From positions 1,570-13,020 of the forward strand of contig CALRFE010000016.1 of assembly GCA_943356425.1 (NCBI GenBank): DNA of 11,451 nucleotides. Direction: 5' to 3'. The position numbers and the translations under genes were made by a program. This document shows positions 5,267-11,451 of this stretch, in pieces; position 1 is the stretch's first letter, and each line of letters starts with the position of its first letter. The DNA is from Candidatus Nomurabacteria bacterium (GTDB taxonomy: Bacteria; Patescibacteriota; Minisyncoccia; Phycocordibacterales; UBA9973). The notes beneath the pieces are model-generated. The model saw only the letters and a program-made list of their open reading frames with translations. It was not told where the DNA came from and did not search any database.

Positions 5267-6280
5267 TTATCGTTTACTGATAATGGTCTTCTTGTATGTT
5301 TCCAAGTGATCAAGCGCGATTCCCGTTCCCTTTACCACACAGTAGAGCGCATCATCGGCAAGCACTGCTTTGACACCAGTCTTTCGAAATACGAGGTCTG
5401 GGAAATTGCGGAGCTGTGATGTTCCACCGGTCATAATGATTCCTTGATCAATAATATCTGATGCGAGTTCGGGTGGTGTTTCCTGTAACACGTCTTTGAT
5501 CGCTTTTACCATTTGGCGAAGTTCTTTGTCTATTGCGCGAACAATTTCATTTGTCGAAATTTGCGCAGTGCGCGGCAGACCTTGGATGAAGTCGCGTCCT
5601 TTGATCGTCATCGTCAATTCTTCTTCAAGCGGGATCGCTGCGCCGATTTTTATTTTCACCATTTCCGCCGTGCGATCGCCGATCGCAAGGTTGAACGTTT
5701 TTTTGATGTAGTCCGCGATCGCTTGATCGATCTTGTTACCCGCGCATTTCACCGAAGTCGATGCGACAATTCCGCCGAGCGAAATTACTGCGACGTCCGT
5801 CGTCCCTCCGCCGATGTCGACGATCATGTGCCCTTTTGATTCTTGAATGGGAATACCTGCGCCGATCGCAGCGAGAATTGGTTCTTTGACGACGTATGCA
5901 TTTTTTGCACCGGCTTTGATCGTCGCTTCGATAACCGCGCGACGTTCGGTTGAAGTCACTCCCGCAGGAACGGAAACCATCACGTCCGGCTTCCAGATGT
6001 TCCATGGACCGAGCGCTTTTGAAATAAAATAACGAAGCATCGCTTCAGTGATGCGATAGTCTGCGATCACGCCGTCCTTCATTGGACGATATGCGATGAT
6101 CGATTCCGGAGTCTTTCCGATCATGTCCTTTGCTTCAGATCCGATCGCGAGCACTTTGTTGTCGATCTCAGAAACGGCAACAACTGAAGGCTCGTTTAGA
6201 ACGACGCCTTTCCCTGGAATGTACACGAGCGTATTTGCCGTGCCCAAATCAATGCCTAATTTTCGTATAAAAAATGCCAT
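5267..6280 (-). CDS. mreB: Rod shape-determining protein MreB
   Basis: A 337-residue bacterial actin that forms membrane-bound filaments guiding lateral cell-wall synthesis. The phosphate-1 loop IDLGTANT is at residues 10-17 and EPSVVAVS at 30-37. VSVPAGVTSTERRAVIEAT (102-120) and KEPILAAIGAG (132-142) follow. The phosphate-2 loop DIGGGTTDVAVIS is at 155-167, and a C-terminal GGTSQLRNFPDLV segment is also present. Phenylalanines at residues 3-4 before the first strand resemble the hydrophobic membrane-contacting loop of MreB. ATG 6280 gives the family N-terminus; the 34 codons upstream run through the promoter and palindrome and are rejected. holB follows after 7 nt. No mreC or mreD is next to it, so the usual mreBCD cluster is broken. 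Confidence 0.97.
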   Translation of the reverse strand: MAFFIRKLGIDLGTANTLVYIPGKGVVLNEPSVVAVSEIDNKVLAIGSEAKDMIGKTPESIIAYRPMKDGVIADYRITEAMLRYFISKALGPWNIWKPDVMVSVPAGVTSTERRAVIEATIKAGAKNAYVVKEPILAAIGAGIPIQESKGHMIVDIGGGTTDVAVISLGGIVASTSVKCAGNKIDQAIADYIKKTFNLAIGDRTAEMVKIKIGAAIPLEEELTMTIKGRDFIQGLPRTAQISTNEIVRAIDKELRQMVKAIKDVLQETPPELASDIIDQGIIMTGGTSQLRNFPDLVFRKTGVKAVLADDALYCVVKGTGIALDHLETYKKTIISKR

Positions 6281-6292
6281 ATAAGTAGAAGG

Positions 6293-6322
6293 ATTATAGC
6301 ATGGTTTTTTGAAATTTGTAGA
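6293..6322 (-). promoter_or_regulatory. mreB promoter with extended consensus -10
   Basis: On the minus strand TGCTATAAT is a perfect extended -10 (6301-6293). An imperfect -35 TCTACA (6322-6317) lies 18 bp upstream. The -10 ends 12 nt before the ATG, predicting an mRNA leader of about 5 nt, too short for an SD. Confidence 0.65.
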
Positions 6323-6337
6323 TTGCTTTTTCTTATC

Positions 6338-6381
6338 TGATTCTACCAATTCAATCAAGTCGGATTGAATTGGTAGAATCA
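6338..6381. repeat. 19-bp perfect palindrome between mreB and priA
   Basis: The arms TGATTCTACCAATTCAATC (6338-6356) and its exact reverse complement (6363-6381) flank the 6-nt loop AAGTCG. The palindrome lies between the divergent mreB and priA promoters without overlapping either -10. Neither flank carries a U-run in the relevant direction, so it is not a typical terminator. A regulator-binding site, a transcription barrier or a small repeat element are all possible. Confidence 0.8.
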
Positions 6382-6408
6382 CCAGATATACTCGTTTTTG
6401 TTATTTTC

Positions 6409-6417
6409 TGCTAGTCT
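6409..6417 (+). promoter_or_regulatory. Possible extended -10 of priA
   Basis: TGCTAGTCT (TGN plus TAGTCT) ends 9 nt before the priA ATG at 6427 and would give a leader of about 3 nt. The -10 hexamer is weak (TAGTCT) and no -35 is apparent. Confidence 0.35.
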
Positions 6418-6426
6418 ACTCTATAT

Positions 6427-8358
6427 ATGTATATCGTTTCCGTCACCCCGCTTAAAAAAGGGACTTTTGCCGATAGTCTTAGCTATTTCTCAAATAAAGA
6501 AGTAGGTATTGGTGATATCGTTACCGTTCCCTTTCGGAGCAAAAAGATCAGCGCGCTCGTGACCGAAATCGAGCCACTTCGTGATGCAAAGAACGCCGTC
6601 AAGAACGCGCATTTCAATTTAAAAAAGATCGACACCCATCGCGGGCCGTCCATTTTCTCCGGCGCATTTTTTGACGCAGCGCGCATGCTTGCGCCGTATT
6701 ATCTTTCTCGCGAAAGTGTCCTCTATAATCTCCTCATTCCAACTCCACTTTTGGAATCGTATGCAACGCTCAAAAAAGCAAAAGGAGAAATTGCTCCGCG
6801 CAATTCAAACATCAAACAAGAAAAATTAATTTTCCAAAATCATCTCGACGAACGTCTCAGTTGGTACAAGACATACATTCGCGAATCGTTCGCGCGTAAA
6901 AAATCTGTCTTCATCGTGCTTCCCACTTTTTCTGACATTCTCCTTTTTAAAGAAGCACTCGCAAAAGGTATCGAAGCGTACACCTTTTTATTTCACAGTG
7001 AACTTGCAAACAAAGAACAAGTCGCCGCATACAACGCACTCGTACAAGAACCGCATCCCGTACTCATCATCGCGACTGCACCGTATCTCATCATCAATCG
7101 CAATGACTTGGGCACAGTGATCTTGGAACATGAATCAAGTACTGCATACCGAAGCGTCAAAGCACCACACGTCGACCTCCGATTATTTGTCGAGCTCTGG
7201 TCGTCGATCGGAAAACACAAACTCATCTTGGGCGATACGCTCATGCGCGTCGAAACGCTCTTTCGTAATGACAATCATGAATTTGGCGACATAGGCACGC
7301 CGACATTTCGCATCAATCATCCGGCAAAGGAAGGCATCGTTCCAACCAAGATCGAAACAGGAAAGATCAACGGGCAGTTCCAAAGCCTTGGCACGACGAT
7401 GCGCGAAATGATCAAAATGGTCCACGAAAAAAATCAGCGTGCATTTATTCTCACACTTCGCAAAGGTCTCTCAACGATCACGATCTGTCGCGACTGCGGG
7501 ACGAGCCTTGCGTGCGAATTCTGCAACGCGCCACTCGTCCTGTATGAAGAAAACAAAAAGGCGGGAAGAATTTTTATCTGCACGAAATGCAAACGACATG
7601 CGCCCTCAGACGCAGTTTGTACTCGCTGTGGTAGTTGGAATCTTATACCGCTTGGCATCGGCATCGAATATGTTGCAGATGAAATAAAAAAACATTTTCC
7701 AGATGTTCCGCTCTTTCGTATCGATAAAGAAACGACAACAACGCATTTACAAGCCGAACGCGCAGGGCGAGCATTTTATAAATCAAGTGGTGGCATTTTG
7801 CTCGGTACTGAAATGGCATTTCCTTATCTCACCGACAAAGTCGCCTACACGGGAGTCGCATCGTTTGATTCATTATTTAATATTCCAAGTTTTCGCACCA
7901 ACGAACGCGTCGTCCATCTTTTAATCGCGCTTGAAAGCAAAGCCGAAATCGCGACAATTATTCAAACACGAAATCCGAACGAGGAGATGCTCGAGATGAT
8001 GCGCGGTACGACGATGCTCGGATGGTATCGTGGCGAGATCGAAGATCGCAAACGCTTCAAATATCCGCCGTTTGGTACGCTTATCAAAGTGAGCATTCCT
8101 GGCGACAGTGTGATGCTCAAAGAAATGCGCACGAAACTTGAAGAAATGTTCCGCGCGTACGAGCCGGATATTTTCAAAGCGACCTATCGCACAAAATATA
8201 AAAAAGATATTTTGATCATGATCTTGCGTCCGAAACGCTCCGATTGGTCACTCCCCGAATTTTCTCCCGGAGGCGTACTCAACCCTGACTTACGCGCGCT
8301 TCTTGAATCTCTCGGCCCCGCCGCCATCATCGAAGTCGATCCAGAGAATTTGTTGTAA
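6427..8358 (+). CDS. priA: PriA-family primosomal protein N', apparently helicase-inactive
   Basis: PriA recognises stalled forks and restarts replication. This 643-residue protein has an N-terminal 3'-DNA-binding region (GIGDIVTVPFRSKKISALVTEI, about 27-48) and a helicase-like core. Its zinc module is complete, with cysteines 354, 357, 363, 366, 385, 388, 398 and 401. Next come LGIGIEYVADEIKKHFP (409-425) and FRIDKETT, matching LGTGTERVEEEL and RMDRDTT. The ATPase motifs are gone: at the GVTGSGKT position (about 134-146) the sequence reads FQNHLDERLS, the DEEH box is LEHE (233-236), and the QVAGRAGR motif VI is ALESKAEI (501-508). ILLGTEM (457-463) keeps only a trace of ILVGTQM. It should therefore bind DNA or partners but not unwind. 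Helicase-motif-lacking PriA proteins are known in actinobacteria and Deinococcus. The start lacks an SD and is divergent from mreB. Confidence 0.9.
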   Translation: MYIVSVTPLKKGTFADSLSYFSNKEVGIGDIVTVPFRSKKISALVTEIEPLRDAKNAVKNAHFNLKKIDTHRGPSIFSGAFFDAARMLAPYYLSRESVLYNLLIPTPLLESYATLKKAKGEIAPRNSNIKQEKLIFQNHLDERLSWYKTYIRESFARKKSVFIVLPTFSDILLFKEALAKGIEAYTFLFHSELANKEQVAAYNALVQEPHPVLIIATAPYLIINRNDLGTVILEHESSTAYRSVKAPHVDLRLFVELWSSIGKHKLILGDTLMRVETLFRNDNHEFGDIGTPTFRINHPAKEGIVPTKIETGKINGQFQSLGTTMREMIKMVHEKNQRAFILTLRKGLSTITICRDCGTSLACEFCNAPLVLYEENKKAGRIFICTKCKRHAPSDAVCTRCGSWNLIPLGIGIEYVADEIKKHFPDVPLFRIDKETTTTHLQAERAGRAFYKSSGGILLGTEMAFPYLTDKVAYTGVASFDSLFNIPSFRTNERVVHLLIALESKAEIATIIQTRNPNEEMLEMMRGTTMLGWYRGEIEDRKRFKYPPFGTLIKVSIPGDSVMLKEMRTKLEEMFRAYEPDIFKATYRTKYKKDILIMILRPKRSDWSLPEFSPGGVLNPDLRALLESLGPAAIIEVDPENLL

Positions 8359-8370
8359 ACACAAACCACA

Positions 8371-8406
8371 GGGTAGGACATTGGTTATAGAGTTCATATC
8401 CTACCT
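8371..8406 (+). other. Weak stem-loop downstream of priA
   Basis: GGTAGGA (8372-8378) pairs with TCCTACC (8399-8405), plus a flanking G-U pair, around a 20-nt loop. No U-run follows, so termination after priA is unproven and read-through into rpsU is possible. It is the main structure in the 133-nt gap, together with a 7-bp hairpin at 8461-8480. Confidence 0.3.
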
Positions 8407-8456
8407 CGGTGTCTAATCGTCTATGAGCCTATCGGCCTCATACTGCCAAATCCCCC

Positions 8457-8485
8457 TTGCACCATAAGCGCCTTTATGGTAATCT
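8457..8485 (+). promoter_or_regulatory. Possible rpsU promoter (leaderless arrangement)
   Basis: TTGCAC (8457-8462), 17 bp, then TAATCT (8480-8485), preceded by TGG as an extended -10. Six nt (CTTTTT) separate it from the ATG at 8492, so the transcript would begin at the start codon. A 7-bp hairpin (ACCATAA 8461-8467, TTATGGT 8474-8480) overlaps the spacer and could instead be part of a weak terminator with the CTCTTTTT tract. Confidence 0.35.
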
Positions 8486-8491
8486 CTTTTT

Positions 8492-8734
8492 ATGTCACAT
8501 ACGCATATTGAAGTTAAGAAAAACCCGAACGAAAACAACGCAAGTCTCTTGCGCCGTTTTTCACGTCGCATGATCGAGTCAGGCACGATCCCAAAAGTCA
8601 AAGGCCAGCGTTATCATGAGCGCCCAATGTCAAAACTTTCACAGAAAAATGTCACATTGAAGAAGCTCGTCCGCCGCAAAGACATCGACAAACTCCGCAA
8701 ATTGCGGAAGATCGCAGAAAAGAAACATCGTTAG
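8492..8734 (+). CDS. rpsU: Small ribosomal subunit protein bS21
   Basis: An 80-residue, strongly basic 30S protein that sits near the 3' end of 16S rRNA and helps initiation. IEVKKNPNENNASLLRRFSRRMIESGTI fits the family pattern of a lysine-rich strand, an acidic/asparagine stretch, then LRRFKR and an ESG helix start. KGQRYHERPMSKLSQK (about 37-52) corresponds to the RREFYEKPTTERKRAK segment of E. coli, and the tail is a basic helix as expected. The start ATG has no SD. ybeY begins 10 nt after the stop, and a strong hairpin lies 50 nt after the stop, inside ybeY. In between, ATG-TAA at 8740-8745 forms a minimal start-stop that overlaps the ybeY ATG. Confidence 0.93.
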   Translation: MSHTHIEVKKNPNENNASLLRRFSRRMIESGTIPKVKGQRYHERPMSKLSQKNVTLKKLVRRKDIDKLRKLRKIAEKKHR

Positions 8735-8744
8735 CATTCATGTA

Positions 8745-9152
8745 ATGATGAAGAAAGACGAAACGCTTTCAATAACTACAGAAACAAAAGGCAAGCCTCC
8801 GCGCTTGCCTTTTGTTGATATCAAGAACGAAATTTTAGGAAAAAAATACGAACTCTCGATACTTTTTGCCGCTCCGCGAACATCACAGAAACTCAACAAA
8901 AAATATCGCGGCAAAAATAAGCCGACAAATATTTTGAGCTTCCCACTTTCAAAAACTTCCGGCGAAATTGTCATCGAACTTACAAAAGTTGCCGAAGACG
9001 CGCCAAAATTCGGACTTTCGTCGCGAGCATTTCTCGCCTATTTACTTATCCACGGAATGGTTCATTTGAAAGGATACGAACATGGTAGTACAATGGATAG
9101 ATTAGAGCGTCGCTACGGCAAAAAACTCGGAATAAAAATTCCGCAGTCTTAA
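8745..9152 (+). CDS. ybeY: Endoribonuclease YbeY (rRNA maturation factor)
   Basis: A single-strand-specific metallo-RNase acting in 16S rRNA 3'-end maturation and ribosome quality control. The protein is 135 residues. The core KKYRGKNKPTNILSFPL (52-68) matches the family YRGKDKPTNVLSFP. The zinc site HGMVHLKGYEH gives H103, H107 and H113 in H-x3-H-x5-H spacing; the usual aspartate before the last histidine is glutamate. Start is ATG 8745 or 8748 (both in frame); the protein needs about 35 residues before the first core strand, and no better start exists downstream. A terminator-like hairpin lies in codons 14-24. ftsA starts 26 nt downstream, also without an SD. Placement beside rpsU gives a small ribosome-function pair ahead of the division genes. 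Confidence 0.93.
   Translation: MMKKDETLSITTETKGKPPRLPFVDIKNEILGKKYELSILFAAPRTSQKLNKKYRGKNKPTNILSFPLSKTSGEIVIELTKVAEDAPKFGLSSRAFLAYLLIHGMVHLKGYEHGSTMDRLERRYGKKLGIKIPQS
8784..8815 (+). terminator. Terminator-like hairpin inside the 5' end of ybeY
   Basis: A perfect 12-bp stem (ACAAAAGGCAAG 8784-8795 against 8804-8815) has the 8-nt loop CCTCCGCG, and its 3' arm contains CCTTTTGTT. It lies 50 nt past the rpsU stop and within ybeY codons 14-24, a poorly conserved part of the protein. It could partly terminate rpsU transcripts and so attenuate ybeY-ftsA. The U-run is only four bases and within the stem, so efficiency is uncertain. Confidence 0.55.
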
Positions 9153-9178
9153 AGCTTGGTGCGCCTGATTGATCGCAC

Positions 9179-10345
9179 ATGCTTCGAAACATCATCACCG
9201 GAATCGATATTGGAACAGCTACGGTACGCGTGGTTGTTTGCGAGCAGTCAAAAGGCAAATCAGGCATCACCATCATCGGTACCGGCGAATCTGAGAATCA
9301 TGGCATGCGTCGTGGGTACAGTATTAATCAGAAAGAAACAACGCTCGCGATCAAACGTGCACTCAAAGAAGCAGAAAAATCAAGCGGCACACAGATCAAG
9401 CGTGCATTTATCGGTATGGGCGGAATGAGTATGCACGCAGAATTCGGCTACGGACTCGCCGTCATTTCTCGATCAGATTCTGAAGTCACCAATTTGGATA
9501 TTGAAAAAGCGCTCGCCGAATCTGAAAAATCGCTTGAACTTTCGAACAAGCGCATCATCTGGAGCGCCCCAATCGCATACAAAATCGACGGCAAAGAAGT
9601 GCTCGGCCGACCCGAAGGACAAAAAGGAGCGAAGCTCGAAGTGAAAACATTGTTCGTCACCTGTCTCACACAACATGCTGACGATCTTGAAGAGACTGTC
9701 ATCGAAGCAGGTATCGATATTTTGGATATCATGCCGAGTACACTCGCGCTCGGACATGTCGTTCTGCAAAATCGTCAAAAGACAGTCGGTGCTGCGCTCC
9801 TCGATGTCGGAGCAGAAACGGTCAGTCTCGTCGTATACGAGAATATGGTTCCGATCGGGCTCCATATTTATGGTCTCGGTTCAGCAGATATCACCAACGA
9901 CATCGCACTCGGTCTCAAGATCCCACTTGAAGAAGCAGAAGGTATCAAGATCGGTAGCATCATCGGCAATTATCCGAAGAAAAAAATTGACGACATCGTT
10001 TCCGCGCGTCTCGATGATATTTTTGAGGTCACTGAAAATTATCTGAAGAAATTAAAACGGAACGAATTGCTCCCTGCTGGTATCATGCTCGCTGGTGGCG
10101 GTTCATTTATTTCGAACGCACCCGAATATGCAAAAGATTTTTTGAAGCTTCCAGCAAAAGTTGCGACACTCGATATGGAAAGTGCACAAAAAGGAGTCGT
10201 CCGTGATATGCGATGGTTTACTGCATACGGGCTCTGTGTCTTGGGCTACCAAGAAAAACATATCGTACCTGAAGGCTCATTCAGTGAGTTTTCAAAAAAA
10301 ACAAAGGGCTTTTTTAAGAACTTTTTCTCTCAATTCAGACCATAA
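9179..10345 (+). CDS. ftsA: Cell division protein FtsA
   Basis: An actin-like ATPase that tethers FtsZ to the membrane and recruits the divisome. In 388 residues the phosphate-1 loop is GIDIGTATVRV (8-18). An FtsA-specific 1C-like region containing IGMGGMSMHAEFGYG lies at about 78-92. The second nucleotide loop LLDVGAETVSLVVY spans 207-220, and GIMLAGGGSFI (301-311) is the adenosine-binding motif. The C-terminus ends in the amphipathic, basic-aromatic helix KKTKGFFKNFFSQFRP (373-388), the membrane-targeting sequence of the family. It precedes ftsZ by 95 nt in the classic ftsA-ftsZ order. ftsQ and the mur genes usual upstream are replaced by rpsU-ybeY. No promoter or SD is visible directly before it, so it is probably expressed with ybeY. 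Confidence 0.96.
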   Translation: MLRNIITGIDIGTATVRVVVCEQSKGKSGITIIGTGESENHGMRRGYSINQKETTLAIKRALKEAEKSSGTQIKRAFIGMGGMSMHAEFGYGLAVISRSDSEVTNLDIEKALAESEKSLELSNKRIIWSAPIAYKIDGKEVLGRPEGQKGAKLEVKTLFVTCLTQHADDLEETVIEAGIDILDIMPSTLALGHVVLQNRQKTVGAALLDVGAETVSLVVYENMVPIGLHIYGLGSADITNDIALGLKIPLEEAEGIKIGSIIGNYPKKKIDDIVSARLDDIFEVTENYLKKLKRNELLPAGIMLAGGGSFISNAPEYAKDFLKLPAKVATLDMESAQKGVVRDMRWFTAYGLCVLGYQEKHIVPEGSFSEFSKKTKGFFKNFFSQFRP

Positions 10346-10373
10346 TTCTGCTTGTTTGGCAAATTAGCTTTTT

Positions 10374-10404
10374 TTGACGTATCTGTTATCATAGCTCGTA
10401 TAGT
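10374..10404 (+). promoter_or_regulatory. Possible ftsZ promoter
   Basis: TTGACG (10374-10379) and TATAGT (10399-10404) are both 5 of 6 to consensus, but the spacer is 19 bp, longer than ideal. A start near 10411 would give a leader of about 30 nt that begins just at the SD-like sequence. Confidence 0.4.
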
Positions 10405-10411
10405 TATCAAT

Positions 10412-10419
10412 AAAGGAGG
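10412..10419 (+). promoter_or_regulatory. Strong Shine-Dalgarno sequence misplaced for ftsZ
   Basis: AAAGGAGG is the only near-perfect SD noticed next to a gene start in this window. It lies 21 nt from the ftsZ ATG, too far for direct use, but 7 nt from a GTG at 10427 in another frame. In the ftsZ frame, TAA at 10411-10413 closes the upstream path and no start codon lies between it and 10441. Confidence 0.7.
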
Positions 10420-10426
10420 CGGCTCT

Positions 10427-10489
10427 GTGTCGCAAAATATATGCCAAAAGTTAACCCAGAAATTGAAACATTTGCACGAATCAAAGTGA
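10427..10489 (+). CDS. Possible 20-codon leader ORF overlapping the ftsZ start
   Basis: Reads GTG to TGA, encoding MSQNICQKLTQKLKHLHESK, in a frame different from ftsZ. It has ideal SD spacing and its last 16 codons overlap the ftsZ 5' end. It could couple or restrain ftsZ translation. The peptide has no recognisable motif, and the ORF may be coincidental. Confidence 0.35.
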   Translation: MSQNICQKLTQKLKHLHESK

Positions 10490-11451
10490 TCGGTGTCGGC
10501 GGTTCCGGCAAAAACGCTTTGAATCACATGATTAATTCGAAGGTTCGCGGTGTTGAGTTCATCGTCATGAACACCGATACGCAGGACCTCCACAACTCTC
10601 TCGCAGACAAAAAAATTCACCTCGGTAAGAACCTTACCAAGGGTCTTGGTGCTGGTATGAATCCAGAAGTCGGTAAGCGCGCAGCAGAAGAAACTAAATC
10701 TGAAATTCAAGATGCGATCAAGGGTGCCGACATGGTATTTATTGCATGTGGAATGGGTGGCGGTACTGGTACCGGTGCTGCTCCGATCGTCGCACGCGCA
10801 TCAAAAGAACAAGGTATCCTCACGGTCGCCGTTGTCACTCGCCCATTTTTCTTTGAAGGTAATCAACGTATGCGCATCGCAGAACAAGGACTCGCAGAAC
10901 TCCAAAAAGAAGTCGACGCGATCATCATCATCCCAAACGACCGTCTTCTTGCGATCTCAGGAAAGGACACGAGCTTCCAGCAAGCATTCGCGATGTGCGA
11001 TAACGTGTTGCAACAAGCTGTCGAAGGTATTTCAGATCTCATCACGACTCCAGGTGTTATCAACGTTGACTTCGCCGACATCAAAGCGATCATGGCAGAC
11101 ACCGGTAGCGCACTTATGGGTATCGGAGGCGCAGCAGGAGAAAATCGCGCAGTACAAGCAGCGACCGAAGCGATCAACTCTCCACTTCTTGAACTCTCGA
11201 TCAACGGCGCAAAAGGTGTGCTCTTTGCGATCTCAGGTAGCGACGACCTCACCATTCACGAAATTCAAGAAGCAGCAAAAGTCATCACTGAATCGATCGA
11301 CAAAGATGCAAAAGTTATTTTTGGAACGATCCATGACGACCGTTTGAAAAAAGGCGAAGTCAAAGTCACCGTCATTGCGACCGGATTCCCTACTGATATG
11401 CCTAAGAAATCGCTCTTCCAGAATGTCACACAACAACCACAAACGACATCA
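10441..11451 (+). CDS. ftsZ: Cell division protein FtsZ, partial (C-terminus beyond window)
   Basis: A tubulin-like GTPase that polymerises into the Z-ring; 337 codons are visible, covering the whole GTPase and C-terminal core. The N-terminus MPKVNPEIETFARIKVIGVG leads into GGSGKNALNHM (20-30). The tubulin signature GGGTGTG is at 106-112. RPFFFEGNQR (134-143) is the family TKPF.FEG..R segment. The synergy (T7) loop NVDFADIKAIM (208-218) keeps N208, D210 and D213, needed for GTP hydrolysis between subunits. TVIATGF closes the core. The remaining linker, rich in glutamine and threonine, has just begun at the right edge, and the conserved C-terminal peptide is not in view. The start is fixed by an upstream in-frame stop at 10411. 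Confidence 0.97.
   Translation, partial: MPKVNPEIETFARIKVIGVGGSGKNALNHMINSKVRGVEFIVMNTDTQDLHNSLADKKIHLGKNLTKGLGAGMNPEVGKRAAEETKSEIQDAIKGADMVFIACGMGGGTGTGAAPIVARASKEQGILTVAVVTRPFFFEGNQRMRIAEQGLAELQKEVDAIIIIPNDRLLAISGKDTSFQQAFAMCDNVLQQAVEGISDLITTPGVINVDFADIKAIMADTGSALMGIGGAAGENRAVQAATEAINSPLLELSINGAKGVLFAISGSDDLTIHEIQEAAKVITESIDKDAKVIFGTIHDDRLKKGEVKVTVIATGFPTDMPKKSLFQNVTQQPQTTS

Noticed and set aside
5260..5313. An 18-codon N-terminal extension of HolB starting at 5313
   Set aside because: It would overlap mreB by 47 nt, whereas ATG 5259 is 7 nt after the mreB stop and precedes the first conserved segment.
6281..6382. A 34-codon N-terminal extension of MreB starting at 6382
   Set aside because: It runs through the mreB promoter and the palindrome, and ATG 6280 gives the normal MreB N-terminus.
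8371..8406. Terminator for priA
   Set aside because: Only 7 bp of stem with a 20-nt loop and no U-run, so it is listed as a weak stem-loop instead.
1..11451. tRNA, rRNA, CRISPR array, insertion sequence or replication origin
   Set aside because: No cloverleaf-like segment, spaced direct-repeat array, transposase or DnaA-box cluster was seen on reading either strand.

Overview
This window looks like a chromosomal segment of an uncultivated, reduced-genome bacterium, most likely a member of the Candidate Phyla Radiation (Patescibacteria, probably Parcubacteria). The assignment is inferred from the divergent but complete housekeeping proteins, the FtsZ N-terminus, the scarcity of Shine-Dalgarno (SD) sites and an AT-rich intergenic repeat of a type I associate with such genomes. 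No marker gene such as 16S rRNA is present to confirm it. The standard genetic code (UGA as stop) fits every gene.

Layout. Positions 1-698 (minus) hold the N-terminal two thirds of a domain-complete TypA/BipA GTPase cut by the window edge. Positions 849-1214 (plus) encode a small three-helix membrane protein, closed by a perfect bidirectional terminator shared with the convergent frr-rseP pair (minus, 3078 to 1277). A repeat element with imperfect terminal inverted repeats sits between frr and rseP. Positions 3172-4005 (plus) encode a divergent LpxC-like zinc deacetylase, followed by a terminator and then a promoter for an unrecognised 153-residue protein with a secretion-signal-like N-terminus. 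Convergent to that is mreB-holB (minus, 6280 to 4558). A 19-bp perfect palindrome separates mreB from the divergent priA. A plus-strand run priA, rpsU, ybeY, ftsA and ftsZ (cut by the right edge) completes the window.

How the genes fit together. The region is a growth and division block: cell shape (MreB), Z-ring assembly (FtsA, FtsZ), replication (HolB, PriA), ribosome function (bS21, YbeY, RRF, TypA) and membrane proteolysis (RseP). The accessory-looking part is 3119-4565: the LpxC-like gene and the exported orphan, each with its own TTGACA promoter.

Most notable points. (1) An LpxC-fold deacetylase keeps the glutamate and all metal ligands, although the likely lineage is not expected to make lipid A. 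(2) PriA keeps its eight zinc-binding cysteines but has lost Walker A, the DEEH box and motif VI, so it appears to be a pseudohelicase. (3) Most genes lack a Shine-Dalgarno site, and several have an extended -10 element 6-12 nt before the ATG, which predicts leaderless or almost leaderless mRNAs. The one perfect SD in the window is placed for an out-of-frame 20-codon ORF overlapping the ftsZ start. (4) Several strong hairpins lie inside coding sequence (ybeY, holB, the end of the 153-residue ORF).
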